Below are positions 33,126 to 43,241 of a stretch of DNA of 64,000 nt, piece after piece; the stretch's first letter is position 1; the number at the start of each line of letters is the position of its first letter. The position numbers and the translations under genes are program-made. Origin of the DNA: Eleusine coracana subsp. coracana (Eukaryota > Streptophyta > Magnoliopsida > Poales > Poaceae); the NCBI GenBank assembly GCA_032690845.1, contig CM064417.1, forward strand, positions 31,564,432 to 31,628,431, read 5' to 3'. The notes beneath the pieces are model-generated. The model worked only from the letters and a program-made list of their open reading frames with translations, was not told the DNA's origin and did no database searches.

Positions 33126-34232
33126 ACAACAAGACCAACGATTAGGCCGCCAACTCCAACAGATTCTATAAAACCGAGTGAATCGGTAAATATGTAGAAG
33201 CAGCGTGCATGCCGTCGGCAAGGAGTGTAGCAGGGTCGCAGCAGGCAAGCCGGGCGTGTTGTAGTTGTAGCTGATCCTGATCGCACCACCTGTTTGCCAT
33301 GCCAACATCCAGTGGCAGGAGCTAATCACAGCGGGCCTCCAGCCGTATAGAGCACTAATCGCAGCATGCAGTACCAATGCAAGCAAGTACGACAGCCAAG
33401 CCATCGTGAGATGATCAGGAGCTGGTGGCGGCGGGTGCCAAGGTAGGGATCAGTGAGATAGGGAAAAGGAAAATCTACTGATTCAGTCAACATGGAGGAG
33501 ATGTTTAAAAAATAGAAAGCCCATATTTCAAGCGGCTGTTGGTTATCCTATTGATTTTAGAGGCTTTCTATTTTTACAAAAGAGGTAAAAAAGCTCCAAT
33601 TTATACAAAATAGAATATATATAGGCTGTTAGAGTTCCAAAAATTAAAAACATCATCATCAGTCTACAAATGTGATTATAAAATATGTATCAAACGTTGA
33701 GAACCACATTAATCCATGATTCATTCGAAAAAAAAAACAAGACTCCTCATCTAGCAACCAAACTAAACTTGTACCAATCATCTTGTTACAAATTTGTCTC
33801 TATCTGCATGAGTATCTGTAGCGGATCAACATGTGCACTCTGAAAACCCTTACTCACATAATCTTAAGGACCAATAATCATGACATGGCTGGAGAACACA
33901 TTGAAATCTAATACTGTGTGTGACTGTGTGTATCTTGGCTGTCAGATCATCCGGATCGAGCAGCCTCTATAATCTCGCCACCTAACCGCTCAGCATTGGT
34001 ACGTTTCTGAGCCTTTCTCGACTGGGCTCTTCTCCCCTCTGGCCCTCTCCACAGACAGGGGCGCCCGAGATCAAGACCAGAGAAAAAAAAAACACGCCCT
34101 AACGAAAACAAGTGGATCGGGCTGTCAGCGGAAGGCGAGCAGCCCAAGAAAGTGTGCGTGGTTTTAGCGATAAAATAAAACAGCTGGCGGCACGGTGCTC
34201 GGAAGTTGTAACCCTAATCCTCAATTCCTCTC
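33126..34232. other. Intergenic DNA and promoter of the 37852 gene
   Basis: No ORF supported. 33500-33760 is AT-rich and may hold an unidentified short repeat. 34150-34232 looks like a promoter/leader: GATAAAATAAAACAG at about 34168, and AACCCTAA (telo-box type) at about 34209, just before the hAT insertion. The leader continues after the hAT at 37776. Confidence 0.5.
34225..34232. repeat. TSD of the hAT element, left copy
   Basis: TTCCTCTC; the right copy at 37776-37783 is TTTCTCTC (7 of 8 equal). An 8-bp duplication is the hAT hallmark. Confidence 0.85.
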
Positions 34233-34599
34233 CAGTGACGTATTTAGGGGGTGGCACGGGTGGGCCGCGGCCCACCCTAAGAATCGGCGAACCCATGGAC
34301 CTCAGCGGCAGCCCAGCCCACGAAGCGAGGGAGGCCGCCAGGCTCGAGGAGTCGAGGCTCCAGTCCAGTCCCGACTGTCGACTCTCGAACGAACGCAACC
34401 AGTCGCCGCCAGTAAACCCTAGGCGGGCGACGACCGACGGGAGGTGGCCGGTGGCCGGCGGGAGCAGCGCACGCGGGCGACGGGAGGCGGCCGGAGACTA
34501 GCGGGAGCGGCACGCGAAGGCGACGGGAGGCGGGCGGTGACCACCGGGAGAGGCACGCGCTAGCGACGGGAGGTGGCTGGCGGCTGGCGGGAGCTAGGT

Positions 34600-34860
34600 G
34601 GCGGGACGGCCGGCGCGCGGCGTGCTGTGCGGCCGTGCGGGGCGGCTGGCGCGCGGCGACTGGCGGCCAGGCGGCGGGTGCGGCCGTGCGCCCGTGCAGG
34701 ACGGCTGGCGCGCGGCGACTGGCGGCCAGGCGGCGGGTGCGGCCGTGCGCCCGTGCGGGACAGCCGGCGCACGGCGTGCTGTGCGGCCGTGCGCCCGTGC
34801 GGGGCGGCTGGCGCGCGGCGACTGGCGGCCAGGCGGCGGGTGCGGCCGTGCAGGCCTGCT
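34600..34860 (+). repeat. GC-rich tandem repeats in the hAT 5' region
   Basis: A unit of about 59 bp beginning GGCTGGCGCGCGGCGACTGG starts at 34644, 34703 and 34806. A shortened variant of about 44 bp lies between the last two. The region is about 80% G+C by eye, in sharp contrast to the AT-rich transposase gene. Many overlapping ORFs on both strands here (for example antisense 34560-35393) are composition artefacts. Confidence 0.85.
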
Positions 34861-34895
34861 ACTGCTGCTGGTATAGTACAGTGGTACAAGTAGGA

Positions 34896-34991
34896 ATTTT
34901 TAATATGTAGATGTAGCAGACTAGCAGTAGGAACGAGTGAGTCCTTCAGTTGCATTTTTAATATGTAGATGTAGCAGACTAGCAGTAGGAA
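34896..34991 (+). repeat. Direct duplication before the transposase ORF
   Basis: TTTTTAATATGTAGATGTAG plus the next 18 bases occurs twice, about 58 bp apart (near 34896 and 34954), in the presumed transposase leader. Confidence 0.8.
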
Positions 34992-35061
34992 ACTAGGAAA
35001 GTAGGAATTGATCATGTAACTTGATTTGAATTTCAGAATTTGTACCAGAGGTTGTTGAATC

Positions 35062-37620
35062 ATGAAGAAGAAACAAGGAGATATTGCATCTTTTTTCCGA
35101 AGACTTGCAGCAAAGAAGACTTCTTCAGATCCTCCAATTGATGGTTCAAGTGAAGGAATTGGCTCATTGGATCCTCCGACTAAGGCCTCAAGACATATTG
35201 GGTCTTCGGATGTCCCGACTAATGAATCAAGTGTTAATATTCTTGCTTTGATGGATGAGCAAACTGAAGAGCAGGAAGGCAGCGACATACCTTCTTCATC
35301 TACAATTCCACTTGAACATGTCTCACGAATGCTGCCACCACCGGTTTTTGATCCCGATCGTCTTCCACAAGATCCCGCTGACAGAATTCCCATTGTAAGT
35401 TATCCTGTTAATGATCGAGATGCAATTCGAAGAGCATATATTATAAAAGGTCCATACCAACCCTATGCACATAAATTCAAGAAAAGGAAAATTGGAAATA
35501 GAAATTGGTCCTTCAATCCTTATTGGTTTCATAAATATCCTTGGCTTGAATATAGTATCAAGAGTGAATCTGCATTTTGCTTTGTATGCTACTTGTTCAA
35601 AAAGAAAGAGAAGGGTAAGGGCAAGAGGACCGATACACGGACTGTAGGTGGATGGAGAAATTGGAATAGAGATGATGCATTAGATAAACATGTTGGTGGT
35701 GTAGGTAGTGTGCATAATGCAGCTCAAGAGAGATACACCTTGTATTTGAATCCAAGTGCAGCCATTGATAATCAAATTCATGAAGTAAGTAGTGAGGAGT
35801 TACGACTATACAAGATCCGGCTGACTTATTCACTTAGATGTTTGAGGTTTCTTTTGCATCAAGGTTTGGCTTTCCGTGGGCATGATGAAACTAAATATTC
35901 TAAAAATAGAGGGAACTTTCTTGAACTCTTGAAATGGCTTGCATCAAATAATGAAGAGGTGGACAAGTATGTGTTGAACAATGCTCCAGGTAATTGTACC
36001 TTGACTTGCCCAACCATACAACATGAAATTATTCAATGTTGTGCTATGGAGACTAGAAATAAGATTATTGAAGAACTTAGTGATGAGCACTATGCTATTC
36101 TAGCTGATGAGGCAAGTGATGTGTCACATAAACAACAACTAGCTATTTGCTTACGATATGTTGATAAATTGGGAAGGCCATGTGAACACTTTCTTGGACT
36201 TATGCATGTAGATGATACTACTTCCTTATCACTTAAGGAAGCAATCCAATCTTTACTTATAGGCAACCGATTGACTTTAACTCAAATTCGTGGACAAGGC
36301 TATGATGGAGCTAGCAACATGAAAGGAGAGATTAAAGGGCTAAAAACATTAATCATGCAAGAGTCATCTTCAGCCTATTATGTCCACTGTTTTGCAGATC
36401 AACTTCAACTTGTTCTCGTTGCTATTGCCAAAGAGAATAATGATTGTGTGTGGTTTTTTGATCATGTATCTCTCTTGCTTAACATTATTGGGATTTTCTG
36501 TAAGCGTCATGATATGCTTAAAAATGCTAATCTTCAGAACATCTTGAAAGCAATTGAGTGTGGTGACTTATACAATGGAAAGGGATTAAATCAAGAGATT
36601 GGGTTAGCTAGACCCGGTGACACTAGGTGGGGCTCTCATTACAAAACTATTGTCAACATGATTAGTATGTATCCAGCCATCCGTGATGTACTCATAAGTC
36701 TTGGAAATGATACTGCACAAAGGAAAGATTGGCCCAAAATATATGCTATGACTTGGGTGTTGGAATCATTTGATTTTATTTTTAGTGCTCACTTGATGCT
36801 CACAATTCTTGGTTACACAAATGATTTGTCATTGTGCTTACAAAGAAGAGATCAAGATATTCTTAATGCAACGTCACTTGTTAGTGTGGCAAAGAAAAGA
36901 ATACAACAATTGAGGTCCGATGGATGGGTTCTATTTCTTCAAAAGGTAACATTGTTTTGCAACAAACATGGCATCCAAGTTCTTACAATGGATGATAATT
37001 ATATGCCTTTTGAAAGATCGGCTCGTTATTCTTCAAATCAAACAAATGATGATCACTTTAGAAGAGAAGTATATATTGGCATTATTGATCGAATTATTCA
37101 AGAGCTTGATACTCGGTTTGACGAGGTGAATATGGAGTTGCTTATTTGTATGGCTGCCTTGAATCCTTCAAATTCTTTCTCTTTATTTGATGCTCGAAAG
37201 GTGTGTAGGCTTGCTGAATTTTATCCTGATGATTTCTCAAGTTCGGACTTGTTGAGACTTGAAATGCAACTTGATAACTATATGGATGATATGAGAAGAG
37301 AAGCTAGCTTCCAAGGCCTATCCAATATTGTTGACCTCTCGGTTAAACTTGTTGAAACAAATAGGCACAATGTATATGATTTGGTATATTTACTTCTCAA
37401 GTTGGTATTAATTCTACCGGTAGCAACAGCAAGTGTTGAAAGAGCATTTTCAGCTATGAATTTTGTCAAGCACAAGTTAAAAAATAGGATGAGTGATACT
37501 CTTTTGGATGATTGTTTGCTCACTTTCATTGAACGAGATGTTTTCCTTAATGTGAAGGAGGAGGATATAATTGATTCTTTCTTGACCATTAAAAGGCGTA
37601 GGCCTGAACTACTAGGCTAG
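35062..37620 (+). CDS. hAT transposase, TTF-zinc-finger type
   Basis: 852 codons without interruption, from ATG (MKKKQGDIASFF) to TAG; the usual length for this plant family. In order: a low-complexity N-terminus; TTF-type zinc finger around residues 150-225 (WFHKYPWLEYS, FCFVCYLF); RNase H-like transposase core around 230-600 with Asp in ILADEASDVS and GYDGASNMKG; C-terminal hAT dimerisation region around 750-840 (PVATASVERAFSAMNFVKHK, LKNRM). It would bind and cut the element ends in the nucleus. One oddity is in the conserved VHCFAHQLQL-type motif: the second His is Asp446 here (HCFADQLQL). The frame is intact but activity may be reduced. The two TIRs are 2.4 mismatches per 32 bases or fewer apart, so the copy is not ancient. 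Confidence 0.9.
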   Translation: MKKKQGDIASFFRRLAAKKTSSDPPIDGSSEGIGSLDPPTKASRHIGSSDVPTNESSVNILALMDEQTEEQEGSDIPSSSTIPLEHVSRMLPPPVFDPDRLPQDPADRIPIVSYPVNDRDAIRRAYIIKGPYQPYAHKFKKRKIGNRNWSFNPYWFHKYPWLEYSIKSESAFCFVCYLFKKKEKGKGKRTDTRTVGGWRNWNRDDALDKHVGGVGSVHNAAQERYTLYLNPSAAIDNQIHEVSSEELRLYKIRLTYSLRCLRFLLHQGLAFRGHDETKYSKNRGNFLELLKWLASNNEEVDKYVLNNAPGNCTLTCPTIQHEIIQCCAMETRNKIIEELSDEHYAILADEASDVSHKQQLAICLRYVDKLGRPCEHFLGLMHVDDTTSLSLKEAIQSLLIGNRLTLTQIRGQGYDGASNMKGEIKGLKTLIMQESSSAYYVHCFADQLQLVLVAIAKENNDCVWFFDHVSLLLNIIGIFCKRHDMLKNANLQNILKAIECGDLYNGKGLNQEIGLARPGDTRWGSHYKTIVNMISMYPAIRDVLISLGNDTAQRKDWPKIYAMTWVLESFDFIFSAHLMLTILGYTNDLSLCLQRRDQDILNATSLVSVAKKRIQQLRSDGWVLFLQKVTLFCNKHGIQVLTMDDNYMPFERSARYSSNQTNDDHFRREVYIGIIDRIIQELDTRFDEVNMELLICMAALNPSNSFSLFDARKVCRLAEFYPDDFSSSDLLRLEMQLDNYMDDMRREASFQGLSNIVDLSVKLVETNRHNVYDLVYLLLKLVLILPVATASVERAFSAMNFVKHKLKNRMSDTLLDDCLLTFIERDVFLNVKEEDIIDSFLTIKRRRPELLG

Positions 37621-37775
37621 TAGTTTGTAATTTTCTCTTAATTGTTTATTTTGATATGCATGTAAGATATTTATTGCGGAATGTTATTTCTATTGTGACT
37701 TGGTATTTTAAATTTGTGATATGGAACAATTTTTTTTTTGGACCACCCTAGCTTTGATTCCTAGATACGCCACTG

Positions 37776-37851
37776 TTTCTCTCGCTTAATCGTCCCTAAT
37801 CCTCCGACAGGAGAGGACCACCGATCCGTCGCTCCTCCGCTGCTGTCGAAA
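37776..37851 (+). other. hAT right TSD and remaining 5' leader of the small gene
   Basis: TTTCTCTC at 37776-37783 is the right TSD. The leader sequence up to ATG 37852 is CG-rich and continuous in character with 34150-34232. Confidence 0.6.
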
Positions 37852-38256
37852 ATGTTCACTGAGGAGGAAATTGCGCAGATGGACGAGGAGCTGCAGGAAT
37901 GCTGGCGCCGCAACGTTGAAAGGACTAAGGCGTACCGTGACCTTCCTGCCGAGATCGCAGAGAAGATGTCCAAAAATCTTATCAAGGCGCAAATTGAAAA
38001 GATGGGTGAGCAGCGCAAACAGTCGGAGGAGGCATATGCTGCTGACATGAAGGAGAGCCAGGATTGGTATGCCTCGTGCTTGGACCTGACGCAGGAGTCT
38101 GCCACCGCCGCGAGGGATGACTCCGACTGCAGCCCTCATAGTGGTGCCGCCGATCGGGTGAAGAAACAGCGCTTGGTGGCGCCTCCGTCTGACACGGTTC
38201 CATTGGTCGACACTCAAAAGGTCCGCCTTCAAATTTTGACAGAAGAATTAAATTAG
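37852..38256 (+). CDS. Small helical protein of unknown function (host gene)
   Basis: 134 codons, MFTEEEIAQMDEEL to TEELN*. Highly charged, Glu/Lys/Arg-rich, with long helix-forming stretches (residues 1-75) and no signal peptide or membrane segment. I do not recognise the family. Codon use is GC-rich at third positions, as in host genes and unlike nearby transposon ORFs. The ATG is the first in the leader downstream of the hAT. The hAT (3.5 kb) lies in its 5' leader, so transcription would have to start inside the hAT or splice it out. The ORF could be the first exon of a larger gene; AAAAG|GTCCGCC near 38219 is a possible donor. Confidence 0.6.
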   Translation: MFTEEEIAQMDEELQECWRRNVERTKAYRDLPAEIAEKMSKNLIKAQIEKMGEQRKQSEEAYAADMKESQDWYASCLDLTQESATAARDDSDCSPHSGAADRVKKQRLVAPPSDTVPLVDTQKVRLQILTEELN

Positions 38257-39404
38257 GACATTCAGTTCCTATAAAAATTACAAGCCCGCTCTATCTTTGC
38301 TTTCACTGAGTGCTAATTATACTTAGATACGTACAAACTTTAATTATTATCTTTTCTCGGTATATTTTATAAAGTTCATCTATATCCTGTTCCTCTAATT
38401 TTCTGCTCTTTTATTTGATAGTTTGCTTCACAATTTCAAATGATATAGCTGTCTAAGGTTCCGTACCTACCCGTGAGCCACTATCATCGCTGCACCTTTT
38501 TGTTTTTTTTTATTTATTTTTTTTTTTGAAACTTTGCGGCACATTTTTATGTTAACTGCTCCATGAACAAGCAGAGATGGAAGAGAGGCAGACACCACGG
38601 GGGCTGCTATACGTAGCCCTATGTGATAGCTATGTTCATACGACAGTTTTTTTTTTTTTTTTTTGAGATTTACGACAGTTTTCCTTTCATGGATCACGAT
38701 CTGATCCCTTATTGTTTCATAGACCGAAGCGAGTGAGGTCAGATGTTTAACGTCCGCGACTGGACATTGCTATCAGGATGTATTGGACTGGACTTCCATT
38801 CGTGATTCAAATTCTGGCTGCATGTTCAAAGTTTTTATTTTGGAGAATTCTGCACGTTGAAAGTTGAAAATTTAGAATCTAATAGTATGCATTAGCATGA
38901 TATTATGATTTTAATTGTTCTGCTTAGCTCTAGAAATTGTTCCAGAATTGAGCCAAAATGTTCCAAAATTACATGCTTAGAATATTTTAGTCAGAATGGC
39001 TGAATTATCCACATTTTACAAAAATGAAATTATATAACACAAAGAACAATGCAACCACTATGTCTAAATGCTCCTAGCATTAAACGAAAGTTACTTAATT
39101 ATACAGAAGACTAGGAGAACATGCAGCTGTATTATAATGTCCAGTATTGTGTCCTGCATAAAAATAAATGAAAAATTGTTATTTCCAATAAAAAAATCAA
39201 TGATATACTTCCTGGAACAAATAAAAATACTTAGTTGCATACAATTGAGGTCTAACAATTTGCATATGCCCTTAGCTGATGTAATTATTTGTTTTGGCTC
39301 AGAGCTATAATGTGATTCATCATTGTTTCTTTCGATGGTTGCTATATATTGATGACTGGCCGAGTGTGGACACATTGGGACTACCAATAAGCTTTAATAT
39401 TTTA
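38257..39404. other. Intergenic, no gene seen
   Basis: AT-rich. Two poly-T tracts (38504-38527 and 38646-38664). The second is flanked by near-direct repeats of ACGACAGTTTT (about 38639 and 38671), which may mark an old minus-strand poly-A retroposition. No coding potential. Confidence 0.55.
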
Positions 39405-39620
39405 CTCCCTCCAGTCTATAATGTAAGCATTTGATGAAGCATTTAAAAATATGTCCACAATATAAGCATTATTAGAGATAAGATAAAATCTTGTGGGTTG
39501 GTGGATGGGTGGGTGGAGAATTGATGAGGTAGTGTAAAATGAGGGATATATATGACTTTTCTATATTTACTAAATTTACATTTGAATCTTAGGAATGCTT
39601 ATATTATGAAATAGAGGAAG
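39405..39620. mobile_element. Stowaway-type MITE (Tc1/mariner)
   Basis: 216 bp. Start CTCCCTCCAGTCTATAATGT, end complementary to CTTCCTCTATTTCATAATAT; the termini match in the CTCCCTC, ATAAT and TAAGCATT parts. TA duplication on both sides (39403-39404, 39621-39622). CTCCCTCC is the classic Stowaway end in grasses. No coding capacity. Confidence 0.88.
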
Positions 39621-39730
39621 TATTCATTAGCCTACTCTTAATGATGGCTCTATTTTTATTAAATGATGTGCACATAAGCAAATTTAATGACATGATAATG
39701 GAGTTATGAAGAGAGCGAGAGAGGAGAATA

Positions 39731-39735
39731 GTTTC
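39731..39735. repeat. TSD of C2, left copy (GTTTC)
   Basis: GTTTC before the 5' LTR, repeated at 51443-51447. Flanking identity extends to AATAGTTTC by chance or because the LTR ends in AATA. Confidence 0.85.
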
Positions 39736-39864
39736 TGTTAGATGTATATGTATTCTTGTAGTTTCCTCATTGTATAAGGGGTTTTATGCATATTTCACCG
39801 CACTTATACATGTATATATTTGGGCCTAGTGCCCTCATTATAAATACAAGTGCTATTCATAATA
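39736..39864 (+). repeat. C2 5' LTR
   Basis: TGTTAGATGTATATGTATTC to ...ATTCATAATA, ending TA instead of CA. The same end occurs in the 3' LTR. Confidence 0.9.
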
Positions 39865-39878
39865 TGGTATTAGAGCCA
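39865..39878 (+). other. C2 primer-binding site
   Basis: TGGTATTAGAGCCA, initiator tRNA-Met type with one change from TGGTATCAGAGC. Confidence 0.9.
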
Positions 39879-40540
39879 AATTAGATTTTCTTTTCCACGC
39901 ACGTTGCACTTGCGTGCCCTCGATCGATCTTCCTTGTGATCGATTGATTCTTGATCTTTGTCAATCGGATCTCTGCTGCCCCGTCTTCTTCTCTGGACGA
40001 AGCACCGTCACCGATTGGGTCTTCTGATTGTGCCGATGTTACTTCGCGCCGCCGCTCGATCCGCCGAGTCGTCGCTCGATTTGTCTTCGCGCGCTGCTCG
40101 ATCCGCCAGAGTCGTCGCCTGATTTGTCTCGCCGGCTCGTCTATTGGTTGCACCGCCACATCAATTCGCTTCGACGCCGCCTCAATTAGTCCTTGTCGCC
40201 GCCGCCTCCAGGCTTCGTCGCTGCCACTGGTGCTGGGAGCATCCGCCGTCGCCGTTGTCGTGGATTTGGGTGTCGGCTCGATCTATTTCTGAGCCGGCTC
40301 CATCCACGGCTCGGCTCGGCTGAGTCGGCCCGGCTCGGCTCGTGGTGTCGACTTGGCCATAAAAAAAAAGTTGACTACTGTTTTCTGTTCTGGTTTTTTC
40401 TGGCAATTTTTCCTGTCGTCTCTTTTTGCCGGTAACACTTTCTAGTAGGGTACTCAAAAAAAAACCTGCAGCTTGCGCCGCTTCTCTTTTGCGTCCTCGT
40501 CGTCGCGCGTCGCTGCTCATTTTACGCTCTTGCCGTCAAC

Positions 40541-41560
40541 ATGGCTTCTTCATCTAGTAGAGTTGCTATTCTTCGCTGTCCGGTGCTTTTCAATGGCACC
40601 AACTATCGGTACTAGGTTCCTCGTCTTCAGATTCATATAAAGGGTCTTCATCTTTGGGATTTTCTTACTAGCGAGCTTATCTGTCCGCCTCGTCCTACGG
40701 CTCCTACATCGTCTGTGTTTCCAGTTGAGCCCGTTCTTTCAGAGATGGCCACTGCTGTTGAGAAGGTGGCATATGACAAGGCGCTTGCTGAATTTGTTGC
40801 TACTATGGAGAGGTTACGTGGTGACTATGATGATCGTATGGCGTCTTATGAGTCTTATTATGCTACCTACAGTGGATTGATGAGGTTGCTCGGGCTGCTG
40901 CTATTCTTGTTGCTAGCATGACGGATCAGTTCTCTGCTGATATTGTTGAGTATGAGTATACACATCAGATGTGGGCTTTCCTTTGTGAGCGCTATGAGCC
41001 TTCTAGACAGTCTACTTTTCTTGCTGTCATTCGTCAGGAGCAGCTTGTTCGACAGGGTGACTCCACAGTTGATGAGTTCTATGGTCAGATGTCTGCTATT
41101 TGGTGTCAGCTTGACACTCTTGGTCCTCAGTTATCTCCTAGCACGTGTGAGTCCTACCTGAGCCAGAAGAAGGCCCTGGACCTTCGTCGCACTTATGACT
41201 TCTTAACTCGGCTTCGTGATGAGTATGAGCCATGTCGTGCTCAGCTGTTTGCTCGTCACCCTTGTGTCACTTCGAAGGATGCTCTTGCTGATGTTCGTAA
41301 TAAGGAGATTCATCTTCGTGAGGCCGGTCTGCTACTGGCCCCTTCAGTGTTAGTTGCTCGTTCTTCAGCTCCCCCTCCTCCTGTGATCCCTTCTTCTACG
41401 GCGCCTTCTTCTGGGAGTCGAGGTGGCTCTAGTTCTTTTCAATGTGACTATTGTGGTAAGGAGGGACATGTGGAGTCTTATTGTTACAGGAAGAAGAGGG
41501 AGAAGAAGGCTCAGACTCATCGTTCTTCACAGGGTACTTCACAGAGTACTGGTAGTGTTA
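40541..41560 (+). pseudogene. C2 gag
   Basis: ATG at 40541 (MASSSSRVAILR). A stop near 40613, a frame change near 40880-40915, then 40918-41560. Copia capsid features: MWAFLCERYEPSRQ, VDEFYGQMSAIWCQL. Zinc knuckle CDYCGKEGHVESYC (CX2CX4HX4C intact). A long Arg-rich, GC-rich leader (39880-40540) precedes it. The frame is cut at 41560 by the Harbinger-like element and continues at 48098. Confidence 0.87.
41558..41560. repeat. TSD of the Harbinger-like element, left (TTA)
   Basis: TTA, repeated at 48095-48097. Removing the element rejoins the C2 frame GSV(L)...SAGGSQ. Confidence 0.9.
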
Positions 41561-42847
41561 GGGGGTGTTTGGCATGGCTTCGGAGCCGAGCTCCAGCTAG
41601 GAGCGGAGCCGAGCTAGCCAAACACCTCAGCTCCAGAAATTTTTGGAGCAGCCAACTCTAAGGAATTTAAGGAGCTCCAGTTTATTTTTTCAGAGCACCT
41701 CACACCCAACTCTGAAGACCAGAGAAACATGGAGTTGGAGATAATTACCCGCAATGTCATCGGTTACACAAAAGACGGTTCGTTCTTTTTCTTTTCTCTC
41801 CACTAACGGTCGCCTCCGCCTTCTTCCTCTCGCCGCCCCTAGCCTACGCCACTCCCACTGCTGCCTCATGCCGCCCCACTCCCTCCTCGCGCGCTCCTCC
41901 ACCTCACGCTATGCTGCCCGCCGCCGCCCGCACTGCCGCCCTGCTCCATTGGCGCCGACCCGGTGGATCTGGCCGTCGTTCTCGTCCCGGACCGCGCAAT
42001 CCTCCCCTGCTACTCGGCATGTGGCCTCAGTCTGGCGGCTCCAAGCAAGCGCTAAAAGTGCCTAGAGGCGGGGAGGGGTGAATAGGCAATAATCCCTAAA
42101 ATTCACTTAATAATAGAAGTTAAATACGCAGTGTCGGACTTGTCCGACGATTATGGGGAAAGTCCGATGACTTGTCCGATGGCACGAGATAGAAAAGTAG
42201 ATCGACCAGCTAAATATTAAAACTAGTGTAAGGCAAGCTAGGAGCAAGTGAGTATAAGTAAGGGGAAGCTGTAAAAATAAGGAGAGCAACTAGCAAGCAA
42301 CCTACATAAGTTAATTTAAGAAATACGAAGCAAACCCTAACTAGCAAGTTTATAAGCAAGAACAAGTAAATGAGAGACAAGTAATTAAAAGCACAAGTAA
42401 GGCACAAGATTTGTTCACCGAAGTTCAGCTCCACAAAGAAGCCTACGTCTCCGTTGAGGGATCCACAAAGGACCGGGTCTCTTTCAACCTAAACTCTCCA
42501 AGTGACCACAAAGATCAAACTTGGTTTTCTACTAGAAACTCCACAAAGCAGGGGTCAATACAAACTTTCCGAGGCGTCACCACACAAGTTGGGAGCTCTA
42601 TGGGCACCTCTAACCGTCTAGGGGATGAATCCCCAAGAGTAACAAACACAATAGTCATCGACGGTGAGGATGAACCAAGTGCTCAAGAGGATGAAAGCTT
42701 GGAGTCGATGGAGCACTTCAATCTTCTCTCAATCCCTTCACAAATCAAGAGTGGATTCAAGGAAGGAGAGTTCGGGAGAGCAAAGTGAGCTTGAGAGTGC
42801 TTTTGAGTGGAATGAGTGACCAACCGAGCAAAGGGCGAAGAGGGGTT

Positions 42848-42856
42848 CTATTTATA
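42848..42856 (-). promoter_or_regulatory. C3 LTR TATA box
   Basis: Minus-strand TATAAATAG, conserved in the other LTR at 46935-46943. Confidence 0.75.
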
Positions 42857-42904
42857 GCCCAATGGGGAAAAGGGTCATTGGAGACCCAATTTCTGAGATC
42901 TGTG

Positions 42905-43037
42905 TCGGACATGTCCGATGGTCATCGGACATGTCCGATGAATCAAGGTGGCGTAGAAACTGGAGTCCGACAATCTTGCCCGATGCCTCGGATAAGATGA
43001 CCATCGGACAAGTCCGATGGCCATCGAACATGTCCGA
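42905..43037. promoter_or_regulatory. C3 palindrome pairs in U3 (3' LTR)
   Basis: TCGGACATGTCCGA at 42905 and 42925, then TCGGACAAGTCCGA at 43004 and TCGAACATGTCCGA at 43024. Starts within each pair are 20 bp apart. The pairs lie about 49-90 and 148-189 bp upstream of the minus-strand TATA box. Additional half-sites fill the gaps. Confidence 0.6.
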
Positions 43038-43241
43038 CGACAAAGGAGGGGCAGAGGAACTAGAATCCGATGGACTTGTCCGATGGCTCGGACAAGTCTT
43101 GTCCAACGGACAAGTCCGATGAAAATAGGGTGGCATGGGAACAGTCCTCCGATAAAAGTATCCGATGACAATCCAGAGTGGCAGAGCTAAAATTGTATTG
43201 ATGTCAATCACCAAAATAAAATTAGGAGCCTAGATGCACCT

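Larger units (their letters stand above)
34233..37775 (+). mobile_element. hAT DNA transposon with full-length ORF
   Basis: 3543 bp. TIRs CAGTGACGTATTTAGG (34233) and the complement of CCTAGATACGCCACTG (ending 37775) give CAGTGgCGTATcTAGG with two mismatches. 8-bp TSD with one mismatch. It carries one 852-codon transposase ORF and a GC-rich tandem-repeat 5' region. It is inserted between promoter and start codon of the small gene at 37852, in the same direction. Confidence 0.93.

Noticed and set aside
34560..35393. 277-codon antisense ORF and several sense ORFs at 34573-34910
   Set aside because: They are products of the GC-rich tandem repeats and of the antisense of the transposase start. 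The residues are repetitive Arg/Ala/Gly without any domain.
40182..40520. ORFs in the C2 leader on both strands
   Set aside because: GC-rich leader between PBS and gag; no conserved motifs, and gag starts only at 40541.
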